Positions 1-7,777 of a stretch of 14,978 nucleotides of DNA are shown piece after piece. The stretch's first letter is position 1. Each line of letters begins with the position of its first letter. The notes below the pieces were generated by a model that did not search any database, had not been told where the DNA came from, and saw only the letters and a program-made list of their open reading frames with translations. Source of the stretch: Solirubrobacterales bacterium (GTDB taxonomy: Bacteria; Actinomycetota; Thermoleophilia; Solirubrobacterales; 70-9). The stretch lies in assembly GCA_030835185.1 (NCBI GenBank), contig JAUQWL010000068.1, positions 1-14,978 of the forward strand, read 5' to 3'. The position numbers and the translations under genes are program-made.

Positions 1-97
1 CGTGACCATAGTGACCGCTCGTAGTCGATCCTGACCCGGGGCTCGAGATCGACCCGGCTGCGGTGTGAACCGGAGGTCGTGCTGCGACCGGCGGGCC

Positions 98-589
98 TCA
101 GCCGCGGAGCCGCTCGTGCAGGGCCTCGACCGAGCCGACCGAAAGGTTGGCGAAAGTGATGAGACGGGCGATCGCGTCGACCTGTCCGGTCTCTTCCGGG
201 CTGAAGTGGCGGGCCATCGCCGCGGCGACATCGGGATCGGTGGAGGGCGCTCCGGCCGGGCCGGGAAAAGCCGCGCCAGACCTCTCGACCGCATAGACGA
301 TCGCCGCGCGGCTTGGCTCATCCAGCCGGGCCAGATCCCCCAGTCCGATCGACTCGAGTTCGGCGTCGGTGACGCCCGCCCGCAAGGCCAACCGCTGGTG
401 AGCCCGGGTGCAGCCCGCGCAGGCGTTCGCCCGGCTGACTCCGACCATGATCCGCTCGCGCAGATCGGGAGAGATGCCGCCCCGGAAGACACGCCAGAGC
501 TCCGGCGAGGCCCGCCCGAGGCCGAACAGATCCTTCGCCACATGGTCAAGCGACCCGAAGCGGCGGGTCTGTTCTTTGGTGCCGTTCAC
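98..589 (-). CDS. AhpD-like / carboxymuconolactone decarboxylase family protein
   Basis: A 163-residue protein with the AhpD-like core. A CxxC followed by a histidine (CAGCTRAH; Cys57, Cys60, His64 from the chosen start) sits on the helix after the segment ISPDLRERIMVGVSRAN. In this family the cysteine pair and the histidine give disulfide-linked peroxidase or reductase activity, so a cytoplasmic role in redox or peroxide defence is likely; the partner is unknown. The frame is open up to 697, but that would overlap the start of the divergent permease gene. I chose the GTG at 589 because a TACGCT hexamer lies exactly 6 nt upstream, as expected for a leaderless start, and because the conserved fold begins soon after it. 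A TTG start 13 codons further upstream is possible. There is no signal peptide. The gene stands alone, divergent from the ABC operon. Family assignment is firm; the start is uncertain. Confidence 0.82.
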   Translation of the reverse strand: MNGTKEQTRRFGSLDHVAKDLFGLGRASPELWRVFRGGISPDLRERIMVGVSRANACAGCTRAHQRLALRAGVTDAELESIGLGDLARLDEPSRAAIVYAVERSGAAFPGPAGAPSTDPDVAAAMARHFSPEETGQVDAIARLITFANLSVGSVEALHERLRG

Positions 590-595
590 CGACTG

Positions 596-601
596 AGCGT
601 A
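596..601 (-). promoter_or_regulatory. Putative -10 element of a leaderless promoter for the AhpD-like gene
   Basis: Read on the minus strand, TACGCT matches the actinobacterial -10 pattern TANNNT and is followed by six bases (CAGTCG) and then the GTG start at 589. That spacing would put the transcription start at the start codon, which also explains the absent Shine-Dalgarno site. No convincing -35 hexamer is visible. This is inference from pattern and spacing only. Confidence 0.4.
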
Positions 602-684
602 GAGGATCGTCGAAATTCCACCAGGCAATAGGATCCGCCGGTGTCCCCTCGCACTCCGTTTCCTCAGTTGCGGCAGGCCTCTGC

Positions 685-1815
685 GTGTTTCTCGCACTGA
701 AGGAGATGCGGCGGGCCAAGGTCCGCTTCGGGCTGCTGATCTCGGCGACCGGGCTGCTGGTGCTGCTGATCCTCGCCCAGCAGGCGATCCAGACCGGCCT
801 GATCACCTCGTTCATCGGGGCGATCGAGAAGCAGTCCGCGCCCGTGCTCGTCTACTCGGTCGACGGCCAGCGCATCCTGCAGGGCAGCATCATCACGCCG
901 GCGCTGGAGCAGAAGATCCGCTCCACGGAAGGCATTGAGAAGTCCGGACGAATCGGCCAGGGAACCTTCACGGTCAAGGTCAACGACGACGAAGAGGACT
1001 CCGACGCCGCGATCATCGGCTACACGGACCCGGACCTCGGTGAGCCCGATCAGCTTTCGGCGGGTCGCGCGGCCCGTGGGCCCGGCGAGGCCGTCGGCAG
1101 TGCCCCCGGTTTCGAAGTCGGCGACACGGTGCGGGTGCTGGGCCCGGACGGTGGCAGCAGGGGGACCGGGGAGATCAGAGTGGTCGGGCTGGCCGACGAT
1201 GCCCAGCTCCAGGTAACGCCGACCCTGTTCACCGGCTGGTCCGGCTATGTGGCGTCGGTCAAGTCGGCGAACCCGGATGCCGGCGCGATCCTGCCGAGTG
1301 CTATCGGCGTCGCACCGGTTGCCGGTCTCGACCCGGCAGCCCTCGCCGAACGGATCAACGACGCCAGCCAGGAGGCCGACGCTCTGCCCAGACAGGTCGC
1401 CGCCGACGAGTCGCCGGGGGTGGCCGAGGTCCGCCAGTCGTTCCAGGTGATCTTTCTGCTCTTCGGCCTCGTGGTACCGCTGGTCACAGGTCTGTTCTTC
1501 CTGATCATCACTCTCCAGAAGTCGGCCTCGCTCACCCTGCTGCGGGCGGTCGGCGCGCAGTCCGGCCTGCTGGTCCGTTCGCTGATGTTCCAGGTGGTGT
1601 TGGTGATCGGTGGCGGCCTGGCTGTGGGCATCGCTCTGTACACGCCGCTTTCGCAGGCCCGGCTCGGTGAGATCAAACTCAGCTTTGACGTGAGCGCGGT
1701 GTTGATCTGGTCGGTGCTGCTGCTCGGTCTCGGGCTGCTCAGTGCGGTCGTCTCGGCCCGCCGGGTACTGAAGATCGACCCGATCGAGGCCACGACCGGG
1801 GAGGGCGGCCGATGA
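685..1815 (+). CDS. ABC transporter permease, FtsX/MacB type (first of a pair)
   Basis: A 376-residue inner-membrane permease of the FtsX/LolC/MacB superfamily. One N-terminal membrane helix (about 15-35) is followed by a large extracytoplasmic domain (about 45-250) and three C-terminal helices (about 254-276, 301-320 and 336-357). This is the four-helix topology of type VII ABC exporters, which move or extract substrates by mechanotransmission. The segment LLRAVGAQSGLLVRSL between helices 2 and 3 is the usual ATPase-coupling region. The GTG start is supported by alignment with the next gene: MFLALKEMRR here against MSLSLKELRR there. Upstream, only a weak GGCAGG could serve as a ribosome site. 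It is the first gene of a three-gene operon. DevC-, LolC- or HrtB-like roles are all possible; the substrate is unknown. Confidence 0.88.
   Translation: MFLALKEMRRAKVRFGLLISATGLLVLLILAQQAIQTGLITSFIGAIEKQSAPVLVYSVDGQRILQGSIITPALEQKIRSTEGIEKSGRIGQGTFTVKVNDDEEDSDAAIIGYTDPDLGEPDQLSAGRAARGPGEAVGSAPGFEVGDTVRVLGPDGGSRGTGEIRVVGLADDAQLQVTPTLFTGWSGYVASVKSANPDAGAILPSAIGVAPVAGLDPAALAERINDASQEADALPRQVAADESPGVAEVRQSFQVIFLLFGLVVPLVTGLFFLIITLQKSASLTLLRAVGAQSGLLVRSLMFQVVLVIGGGLAVGIALYTPLSQARLGEIKLSFDVSAVLIWSVLLLGLGLLSAVVSARRVLKIDPIEATTGEGGR
1798..1805 (+). promoter_or_regulatory. Shine-Dalgarno site for the second permease
   Basis: The purine run GGGGAGGG lies inside the last codons of the first permease gene, six bases before the ATG at 1812. 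It supports that start and, with the ATGA overlap, points to translational coupling of the two permeases. Confidence 0.6.
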
Positions 1816-2924
1816 GCCTCTCTCTGAAGGAACTGCGCCGGCGACCGGGCCGCTTCGGCGTCGCCACGGTCATCCTCACGCTGATCGCGATCCTGCTGAT
1901 GTTTCTCGGTGGACTGCTCGACGGGCTCACCGCCGGCAACACCGGTGCGATTCGCGCCCAGCAGGCCGACCTGATCGTGTACTCGTCGACCTCGCAGGAC
2001 TCGCTGGTCAGAAGCCGGATCGAACCGGAGCAGGAGAAGCAGGTGGCGGCGGTCGAAGGCGTCTCCGGGGTCGGCGAACTCGGCAGCGTCCAGCTCGGTG
2101 CACGGATCGACGGCAAAGGACCGAGGGATCTGGTCCCGGTGGTTCTTTTCGGCTACCAGGCAGCCTCCGAGGGCCTGCCGGAGCCCCCGACCAGGCCCGG
2201 TGAAGCATGGGCGGATGCCACCCTGAAAGCCGAAGGGGTCGAGCAGGGCGATACGGTCAGGGTCGGCCCGGCACGCAGCACCATCAAGGTGCTCGGCTTC
2301 GTCGACGACACCCGCTACGCGGGCCAGAGCACGCTGTGGGCGTCGCTCCGGACCTGGCGCATGGTTCAGAACGAGAATCGGCCCGACGCCAGGGTCACTC
2401 CCGGCATCAGCCAGGCCCTGGTCGTCCAGTCCTCCCCGGATGCGAGCGGGCTGGCCGGTCGGATCGACGAAGCGACCGACGGGTTCACGTCGAGCCTGAC
2501 CGAAAGCGAAGCGATCGACGCCCTGCCGGGGGTCGCCGCCCAGGAGTCCGTCTTCAACCAGATCATCGGGTTGACGGTGCTGATCGCGATTATCGTGGTG
2601 GCGCTCTTCTTCGCCTTGATCACGGTCGAACGGATCGGTCTCTACGGCGTGCTGAAGGCGCTCGGGGCAGGCTCGGGCAGGCTGTTCGCCGGCGTGTTGC
2701 TGCAGGCGGTGATCGTTACGGCCATCGCCTGTGCGATCGGGGCTCTTGCCGCCCTCGCGCTCGACGCGGTGGTCCCGGCCGGCTCGATTCCCTTCACCGC
2801 CACAGGCGCGAGGCTGGTCGACAGCACCGTCTTTCTGCTTGTTGCGGCCCTGATCGGCTGTGCCTTTTCGCTGCGGCGTGTACTGCGCGTCGATCCCGCC
2901 CAGGCGATCGGCGGCGGGCAGTGA
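1812..2924 (+). CDS. ABC transporter permease, FtsX/MacB type (second of a pair)
   Basis: A 370-residue permease with the same layout as its upstream neighbour: an N-terminal helix (about 16-36), an extracytoplasmic domain (about 40-245), then three helices (about 250-271, 295-320 and 336-354) with a coupling segment LYGVLKALGAGSGRLFAGV. The two proteins share their extreme N termini, a VEQGDTVRV/FEVGDTVRV segment in the periplasmic domain and a C-terminal RRVLRVDP/RRVLKIDP motif. They are clearly paralogues from an old tandem duplication, although most of the rest has diverged. The ATG start overlaps the previous stop as ATGA, which fits 1:1 production of a heterodimer. The ATPase gene follows after 31 bases. 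Homodimeric MacB-type assembly cannot be excluded, but two distinct subunits recall LolC/LolE. The substrate is unknown. Confidence 0.88.
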   Translation: MSLSLKELRRRPGRFGVATVILTLIAILLMFLGGLLDGLTAGNTGAIRAQQADLIVYSSTSQDSLVRSRIEPEQEKQVAAVEGVSGVGELGSVQLGARIDGKGPRDLVPVVLFGYQAASEGLPEPPTRPGEAWADATLKAEGVEQGDTVRVGPARSTIKVLGFVDDTRYAGQSTLWASLRTWRMVQNENRPDARVTPGISQALVVQSSPDASGLAGRIDEATDGFTSSLTESEAIDALPGVAAQESVFNQIIGLTVLIAIIVVALFFALITVERIGLYGVLKALGAGSGRLFAGVLLQAVIVTAIACAIGALAALALDAVVPAGSIPFTATGARLVDSTVFLLVAALIGCAFSLRRVLRVDPAQAIGGGQ

Positions 2925-2946
2925 ACCCGATTTACCCACACAATCC

Positions 2947-2951
2947 GGAGG
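2947..2951 (+). promoter_or_regulatory. Shine-Dalgarno site deciding the ATPase start
   Basis: GGAGG lies four bases before the ATG at 2956. The frame is open further upstream to 2860, inside the second permease, so this site is the main reason for choosing 2956. Confidence 0.65.
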
Positions 2952-2955
2952 ACCG

Positions 2956-3690
2956 ATGAGCGACACCAGGACAGACGAATCCCGATCGGGCGATTACGGC
3001 GGCAGTGGTCCGGACTCGACCCCGGCGCTCGAGATGGAAGCGATCCGCAAGGTGTATGAGGTTGCCGACGAAGAAGTCGTCGCGCTCGACCATGCCGATC
3101 TGACCCTGGCCCCGGACGAGATCGTCGCGCTGATCGGCCCGTCCGGTTCCGGCAAGACCACGCTCTGCTCGATCGCCGGAGGCATCCTTTCCCCCACCGA
3201 AGGCAAAGTCGTGGTCGGCGGCAAGGACATCTCGGGCTACTCTTCGAAGGAGCTGACCGGATTCCGGCGCGACTCGGTCGGATTCGTCTTCCAGACCGTA
3301 AACCTGATCCCCTTTCTGACCGCGCGCGAGAACCTGCTCGTGGTCGACGAGATCGGCTCGCGCGACCGCAAGCGGGCGAACGAGCGTGCCGATCAGCTGC
3401 TCGAGGAACTCGGTCTGGAGGACCGCGCCGGCAACCTGCCCTCGCAGCTTTCAGGAGGCCAGAAGCAGCGGGTGGCAATCGGTCGTGCGCTGATGAACGA
3501 GCCGGCCCTGGTCCTGTTCGACGAACCGACCTCTTCGCTTGACAGCAAACTCGGCGACCAGATGGTCCGGTTGATCCGCGAGGAGATGAAGAGTCGCGGT
3601 ACGGCGGCGATCATCGTCACTCATGACGACCGCATCACGGGCTACGCCGACCGCACCGTCCACATCACCGACGGCCGCCTCGAGGCCTGA
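2956..3690 (+). CDS. ABC transporter ATP-binding protein (LolD/MacB-type)
   Basis: A 244-residue cytoplasmic ATPase that should power the two permeases just upstream. All nucleotide-binding motifs are intact: Walker A GPSGSGKTT at 61-69, Q-loop Gln113 in FVFQ, signature LSGGQ at 165-169, Walker B ALVLFDEP at 184-191 with catalytic Glu190, D-loop SSLD at 193-196 and switch His223 in VTHDD. Length and motif spacing match the LolD/MacB/HrtA group, the usual partner of FtsX-type permeases. The first roughly 23 residues are polar and poorly conserved in appearance. The ATG start is backed by GGAGG four bases upstream. It is the last gene of the operon, placed after the permeases. Its final 26 bases overlap the end of the convergent phosphoesterase gene. 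Confidence 0.93.
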   Translation: MSDTRTDESRSGDYGGSGPDSTPALEMEAIRKVYEVADEEVVALDHADLTLAPDEIVALIGPSGSGKTTLCSIAGGILSPTEGKVVVGGKDISGYSSKELTGFRRDSVGFVFQTVNLIPFLTARENLLVVDEIGSRDRKRANERADQLLEELGLEDRAGNLPSQLSGGQKQRVAIGRALMNEPALVLFDEPTSSLDSKLGDQMVRLIREEMKSRGTAAIIVTHDDRITGYADRTVHITDGRLEA

Positions 3691-5911
3691 GTTTCAGGAC
3701 CATACCTGCCTTCCGTCCGCCCGCCCGGGCGGTGATGCGGGTCCTGCCCCGGGTCTTGCCCCGGCTGCGTGCCCTGACATTGATCGAGGCGGTCGCATCC
3801 CTTCCGATGCGCCGGATCCTGACCGTCTTCGGAACCCTGACCCGGCGGGTTGAAGAGCGCAGCCGCACCTTGACCCCCTTTGCCGGTGCGGTGCCGGTGT
3901 TGGTGACCCGCACGGTCAGCCTGACTTGCCGGCCGGCGGTCACGGTGCGTTTCTTCGGGAAGACCCTCACCCTGGTCAGGTCCGGTTCGCGCCGGCGCGG
4001 ATCCTTGATCAGGAGCTCGACGTTGCGATCGGACGCGTCGCCCTCGCCACATCGGCTGGGCCCGCACTGCTCTCCTCCGGTCTGGTGGTCGTTGTAGCCG
4101 ATCGCGCGTGAGATGGAGGCGAGCCGGGTCACGTCCATTCCTGCGGCGTCCGTGCCGTCGGCCGGGATCGGTACCGGTGCCGCCTGGTCGATGATCGTTC
4201 CGAATATCGAGAGGTTGCCGTCCCGGTTGTCGAACAGTTCGATCAGGCGGTTCTGCTTGGGCCAGTCGGCGATCGCTGCAGTACGGATGCTCCAGAAGCC
4301 GCCTGCTCCTGAAGGGTTCGGGTAGGGGATCACCCGGTTGTCGTGGCTGTGCCCGGCCACCCAGGCGATCGCGTTCGCATACTTGTGCATCAGGGTGAAC
4401 AGGTCGTCGCTGAGCCTGATCGGGGTTGAGATCCGGGGGTCGGCATCGCAGCCGGGAGCACCCGCCGCGGCGGCCGTACCGCAGGAGGGAGCCTCTTCGT
4501 CAGGCACATTCGCGTTGAGGCTGGTGACCGCGTGGTGGGAGAAGACGATCACCACTTCGTTGCGCGCGGTCGCCTTCTTCAGCTCGTCTTCGAGCCATTC
4601 GAACTGGGGGTTGTCCAGGTTGCCCTCGCTGGAGACCAGGATCCGGCCGCCTTCGGAGTTGGTGTCGAGGGTGATGAAGCGGACTCCCCGTCGCGGGCTG
4701 AAGCTGTAGTAGCCGGCAGAGCCTTTCGAGGCGGTGTCCTCGGCCCGATCGACGAAACCGAAGCCGTGACCGTCGGGATCGTCACCCGCCTTGAAGATGT
4801 CCTTGTAGGCCTTCTTGGATATCAGGCGCCGGTCGGGATCCGGCGGCACGCCGATGAAGTACGCGGGGTTGTCTTCGTAGAGTTCGAGTACCTGAGCGGT
4901 GGTCAGGCTCGGATTGACTACGAGGCCGAAGAGCGGCCCGTTGCCCAGACCGCTGTTGGCCTCGGCGTCGTTCACCGGCTTCAGGCAGCCGGTGGCGAGT
5001 TTGTTGAAGGTCGCGCTGGCCCAGGCGTTGCCCTGGACCAGAGTGTCGTGGTTGCCGAAGACCATGTAGGAGGGCACGTCGAGTCCGGCAGCCCGGAACG
5101 GCTTCTGCGCCCGGTCCATCAGGCCCGGGTAGGCCGGTGCGCCTGCGTAGGGCCTGACGACTCCGGGACCGTCCGGATAATGCGCCGGGGCGTCAGGATC
5201 GTAGAAGTAGCCCACCTGGCCGTCCGCCCAGTCGTCGCGGTCCTGAACTCCGGTGTACAGGGAGGGATCGCCGGCATCCTGGATTTTCAGGCCTTCCGGA
5301 CAGAGCGGATGGTCGCCGATCGAGGAGGCCGGGTCGACTCCGCTGCCGGGGTTTACCCGGGCACCTTCGATCAACTGGCGGTTCCAGAGGACTTCGTTGT
5401 ACTGCTGGCTGTCGGCGATGTCGCCGGTATTGACGACGAAGTCCATCTTTGCGAGGCGCCGGCCTACCCCGGAGCGGTTGGGAGGCGTGCCGGCGAAGGC
5501 ATTCATCTGCTTGATGATCTCGTTCTCTTCGAACGGATTCAGCGCTTCGCCGGGACGCCAGGCCGAAGTGAAGGCGCCACCTTCGGGATCGAGGAATTCA
5601 ACCCGCGCCGGGCTCTCTTCGTCGGCCAGCTGGAAGTCGGTCATCTGCCCGAAGTAGGCCAGCGACTTGCGTCGCTGCTCGCGGCCGGGCTTCGCTTTGC
5701 CGACAGCCTCGCCTTCGTCTGACCCGTCCCGTGAAATGTAGCCCTCTCCGGGGACAGTGGTCAGAGTCTTGAAGTCACCGTCGCCGGAAGGGACGATGCG
5801 CTGGACCAGGGTGCTGACGCCGAGCGTGTCACCGACGGCCGCCTGCGCAACCGCGGCCGCCGCGCCAAGCGTCAGGCAGACGCCCACGATCGCAACTGAT
5901 TTCGGTCTCAC
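3665..5911 (-). CDS. Secreted metallophosphoesterase of the TIGR03767/PPA1498 type
   Basis: A 748-residue exported calcineurin-like phosphoesterase. Residues 1-25 form a signal peptide (RPK, a hydrophobic stretch, then an AQA-A cleavage site). The dinuclear metal site can be followed in order: TDFQ at 91-94 (D-x-Q in place of the usual D-x-H), NTGDIADS at 161-168, GNHD at 286-289, SHH at 458-460 and GHSH at 520-523. From about 643 to the end lies a second, very basic beta-sandwich domain resembling CARDB/DUF11 domains (TVTAGRQVRLTVRVTNTG, then many Arg), probably for surface or polymer binding. The GTG start has AGGAGGG four bases upstream. It lies 47 bases after the TPP enzyme gene and may be co-transcribed with it. 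The family match rests on overall organisation and motifs recalled from memory; the substrate is unknown. Confidence 0.85.
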   Translation of the reverse strand: MRPKSVAIVGVCLTLGAAAAVAQAAVGDTLGVSTLVQRIVPSGDGDFKTLTTVPGEGYISRDGSDEGEAVGKAKPGREQRRKSLAYFGQMTDFQLADEESPARVEFLDPEGGAFTSAWRPGEALNPFEENEIIKQMNAFAGTPPNRSGVGRRLAKMDFVVNTGDIADSQQYNEVLWNRQLIEGARVNPGSGVDPASSIGDHPLCPEGLKIQDAGDPSLYTGVQDRDDWADGQVGYFYDPDAPAHYPDGPGVVRPYAGAPAYPGLMDRAQKPFRAAGLDVPSYMVFGNHDTLVQGNAWASATFNKLATGCLKPVNDAEANSGLGNGPLFGLVVNPSLTTAQVLELYEDNPAYFIGVPPDPDRRLISKKAYKDIFKAGDDPDGHGFGFVDRAEDTASKGSAGYYSFSPRRGVRFITLDTNSEGGRILVSSEGNLDNPQFEWLEDELKKATARNEVVIVFSHHAVTSLNANVPDEEAPSCGTAAAAGAPGCDADPRISTPIRLSDDLFTLMHKYANAIAWVAGHSHDNRVIPYPNPSGAGGFWSIRTAAIADWPKQNRLIELFDNRDGNLSIFGTIIDQAAPVPIPADGTDAAGMDVTRLASISRAIGYNDHQTGGEQCGPSRCGEGDASDRNVELLIKDPRRREPDLTRVRVFPKKRTVTAGRQVRLTVRVTNTGTAPAKGVKVRLRSSTRRVRVPKTVRIRRIGRDATASINVRARSRGKTRGRTRITARAGGRKAGMVLKLRPRGGRR

Positions 5912-5915
5912 ACGT

Positions 5916-5922
5916 CCCTCCT
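5916..5922 (-). promoter_or_regulatory. Shine-Dalgarno site for the phosphoesterase
   Basis: On the minus strand AGGAGGG ends four bases before the GTG at 5911. This strong site decides the start and places the signal peptide at the N terminus. Confidence 0.6.
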
Positions 5923-5958
5923 GACTCTCACTTTTCCGCAGCTCCGCCGAATCCGGAC

Positions 5959-7665
5959 TCAGTCCAGCGGACCCGAGTAGACCTCGAAGAAGCGTCCGAC
6001 CATTTCCGCGGGGATCTCGCGGTTGGCGTCGGCGCTGGTGTGGATCGCGACGACGGCGGGCAGGTCCGATTCCTGCGCCCGTCTCAGCGCCGGCTCGATC
6101 TGCTCGGGCGAGTCGACGTGCTCGCCATGACAGCCGAGGCCCTCGGCGATCGTGTCCCAGCGGATCGGCCCGATCTCGGTACCGAAGGTGCGGCCGTAGA
6201 GAGCGAGTTCGTTCGGTTCCTCCATGGTCCAGTTGCCTTCGGCCAGGACCACGGTCGTCACCTTGGTTCCTTCCCGCATGGCGGTCTGCATCTCCATGAT
6301 GTTGAAGCCGGCGGCGCCGTCACCGGTGACGCAGACGACCTCGCGACCGGGTTCGCCGAACTTCGCCCCGATCGCCGACGGGATGCCGGTGCCGAGCATG
6401 CCCAGTTCGAGGATCGAGTGGTACGAGTTCGGGGGGGTGGAGGGCAACAGTGAGTAGGCCCAGAGTGCGGTGTTGCCACCGTCCACCGTGTAGATCGCCT
6501 GGTCACCGAAGACCTCGGCCACCTTCCCGATCGCCTGGCCCGGGTGGATCCCCGGGCCGTCCCAGCTTGCGACCACGCCGAACTGGGCTTCATGCCATTC
6601 GCGGTCGAGCTGCTGGTAGCGATCGAGGTCCTCGCGGCCCTTCGGCGTGACTCCGCGCTCCTTGAGTCCGGCGGCGATCCCGGCGAGCGCGTCCTTCGCG
6701 TCGGCGACCATGCCGAGGGCGATCGGACGGGAGACGCCGATGTTGCCGGGATCGGTGTCGATCTGGATCAGCGAGCAGTTCTCGCCATCGCCCCAGTACT
6801 TGTCATACGGCAGGTCGAGGTTGCCGAGGCGGGAGCCGGCGACCAGGATCACGTCGGCCTCTTTGCGTGCGGTTATGCCGGCTTCCCCGAAGCCGAATAC
6901 GTAGTTCGGGTGGTCCATCGAGATCGTGGCCCGGCCGGCCATGGTCGGGATGACCGGGCAGCCGAGCGTTTCGGCGACGGCGAGCACCTCGGCGTGGGCA
7001 CCGCAGTGGTCGGCTCCGGCGCCGGGAATGACCACCGGTCGATCCGCCGCGGCAAGCAGCTCGACCGCCTGTGCGATCTGGGCTGCGGAGGCCTGGGGTT
7101 CGGAGGCACGATAGGCCCGGGGTGGGCGGATCGGCGCGTCGGCTGCCTCGCCGTCTTCGTAGAGGATCGGTGCCGGGATGTCGATCTGGACCGGTCCGGG
7201 GCGACCGTTCCACATCTCACGGAAGGCGAGACGCATCACTTCGGCGGTGCGCTCCCACTGGAAGATCGGCCCGCCCCACTTGACGGCCGGCTTGAAGATA
7301 TCGAGCTGGTCCTGACCCTGGAAGGTGGTCGGCGGGGAGGGATAGACCACGCCGAGCCGGTGCTGGGAGGTGATCACCAGGACCGGCACGCCCTCATGGT
7401 TCGCGGTAATAACGCCCGGCAGCAGGTTGGCCGAGCCGGGACCCGGATTGGCGATGACCGCGGAGGCCTGGCCGGTGGTCTTGTAGAGGCCCTCGGCCAT
7501 GTGCACGGCCGCAGACTCGTGGTGGACCGGAACGAAACGGATGCCGTTGTCCTCGAGGTTGGCGAGGATCGGATCGACCGTCGGGGAGGGAAGTCCGAAC
7601 AGGAACTTCACCCCCTCGGCCGCCATTGCCTTGACGAAAAGCTCTCCACCGGAGATCGTGCCCAT
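5959..7665 (-). CDS. Thiamine-diphosphate-dependent enzyme, acetolactate synthase-like / 2-oxoacid decarboxylase superfamily
   Basis: A 568-residue protein with the three domains of the superfamily. The N-terminal pyrimidine-binding domain (about 1-170) carries the cofactor-activating Glu50 in VHHESAAVHMAEG. The central Rossmann-like domain spans about 190-330. The C-terminal diphosphate-binding domain has VTGDGAAGFN (GDG at 448-450, metal ligand Asp449) and the closing Asn478 in AEGNW. The usual NN pair is EGN here. RPGPVQIDIPAP near 155-167 is typical of acetolactate synthase, benzoylformate decarboxylase and related enzymes. Classical biosynthetic acetolactate synthase is unlikely, because HES replaces the usual HEQ and no small regulatory subunit gene is nearby. 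I prefer the ATG at 7665, eight bases after AAGG; GTG codons at 7674 and 7668 are alternatives. The aldehyde dehydrogenase gene upstream suggests decarboxylation of a 2-oxoacid, but the substrate is not evident. Confidence 0.85.
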   Translation of the reverse strand: MGTISGGELFVKAMAAEGVKFLFGLPSPTVDPILANLEDNGIRFVPVHHESAAVHMAEGLYKTTGQASAVIANPGPGSANLLPGVITANHEGVPVLVITSQHRLGVVYPSPPTTFQGQDQLDIFKPAVKWGGPIFQWERTAEVMRLAFREMWNGRPGPVQIDIPAPILYEDGEAADAPIRPPRAYRASEPQASAAQIAQAVELLAAADRPVVIPGAGADHCGAHAEVLAVAETLGCPVIPTMAGRATISMDHPNYVFGFGEAGITARKEADVILVAGSRLGNLDLPYDKYWGDGENCSLIQIDTDPGNIGVSRPIALGMVADAKDALAGIAAGLKERGVTPKGREDLDRYQQLDREWHEAQFGVVASWDGPGIHPGQAIGKVAEVFGDQAIYTVDGGNTALWAYSLLPSTPPNSYHSILELGMLGTGIPSAIGAKFGEPGREVVCVTGDGAAGFNIMEMQTAMREGTKVTTVVLAEGNWTMEEPNELALYGRTFGTEIGPIRWDTIAEGLGCHGEHVDSPEQIEPALRRAQESDLPAVVAIHTSADANREIPAEMVGRFFEVYSGPLD

Positions 7666-7777
7666 CACTTCCACCTTCCGTTGTCGCTCACCGCCGGAAG
7701 CAGTCGCGCCGCCGAAGCAGCTCCCCTCCCTGGACGGTCCTGCCCGGACGATACCCCGATATGACCCGGCGGTCTAG

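Noticed and set aside
75..89. Hairpin GGTCG-TGCTG-CGACC just after the AhpD-like gene, considered as a terminator
   Set aside because: Only 5 bp of perfect stem, no U-run, and such short inverted repeats are common in GC-rich DNA.
590..697. Longer AhpD-like protein starting at 697
   Set aside because: It would run across the start of the divergent permease gene. The extra 36 residues are Arg-rich and unlike the family, and a -10-like hexamer sits correctly before the GTG at 589.
1245..2966. A 573-codon open frame on the minus strand under the two permease genes
   Set aside because: It is a by-product of GC-rich third positions opposite real genes. Its translation is low-complexity (rich in Arg, Gly, Asp, Pro) with no domain, whereas the plus strand encodes intact paralogous permeases.
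3721..3780. C/G-rich repeats such as GCCCCGGGTCTTGCCCCGG, considered as a repeat array or CRISPR-like element
   Set aside because: They encode the Arg/Gly/Lys-rich tail of the phosphoesterase (repeated RGKTRGRTR-type codons), and spacing is irregular.
4532..5722. A 396-codon plus-strand open frame under the phosphoesterase
   Set aside because: The minus strand carries a signal peptide and all five metallophosphoesterase motifs. The plus-strand translation has no recognisable motif and no ribosome site.
5955..5965. Palindrome GGACT-C-AGTCC across the TPP enzyme stop codon
   Set aside because: It is mostly inside or abutting coding sequence, is short, and has no second copy or positional logic for an operator.
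6544..7764. A 406-codon plus-strand open frame under the TPP enzyme, with similar ones at 7799-9184, 9312-10541 and 12740-14152
   Set aside because: All are mirror frames of well-supported minus-strand enzymes (TPP enzyme, aldehyde dehydrogenase, YchF, M20). Their products are Asp/Arg/Gly/Val-rich shadows.
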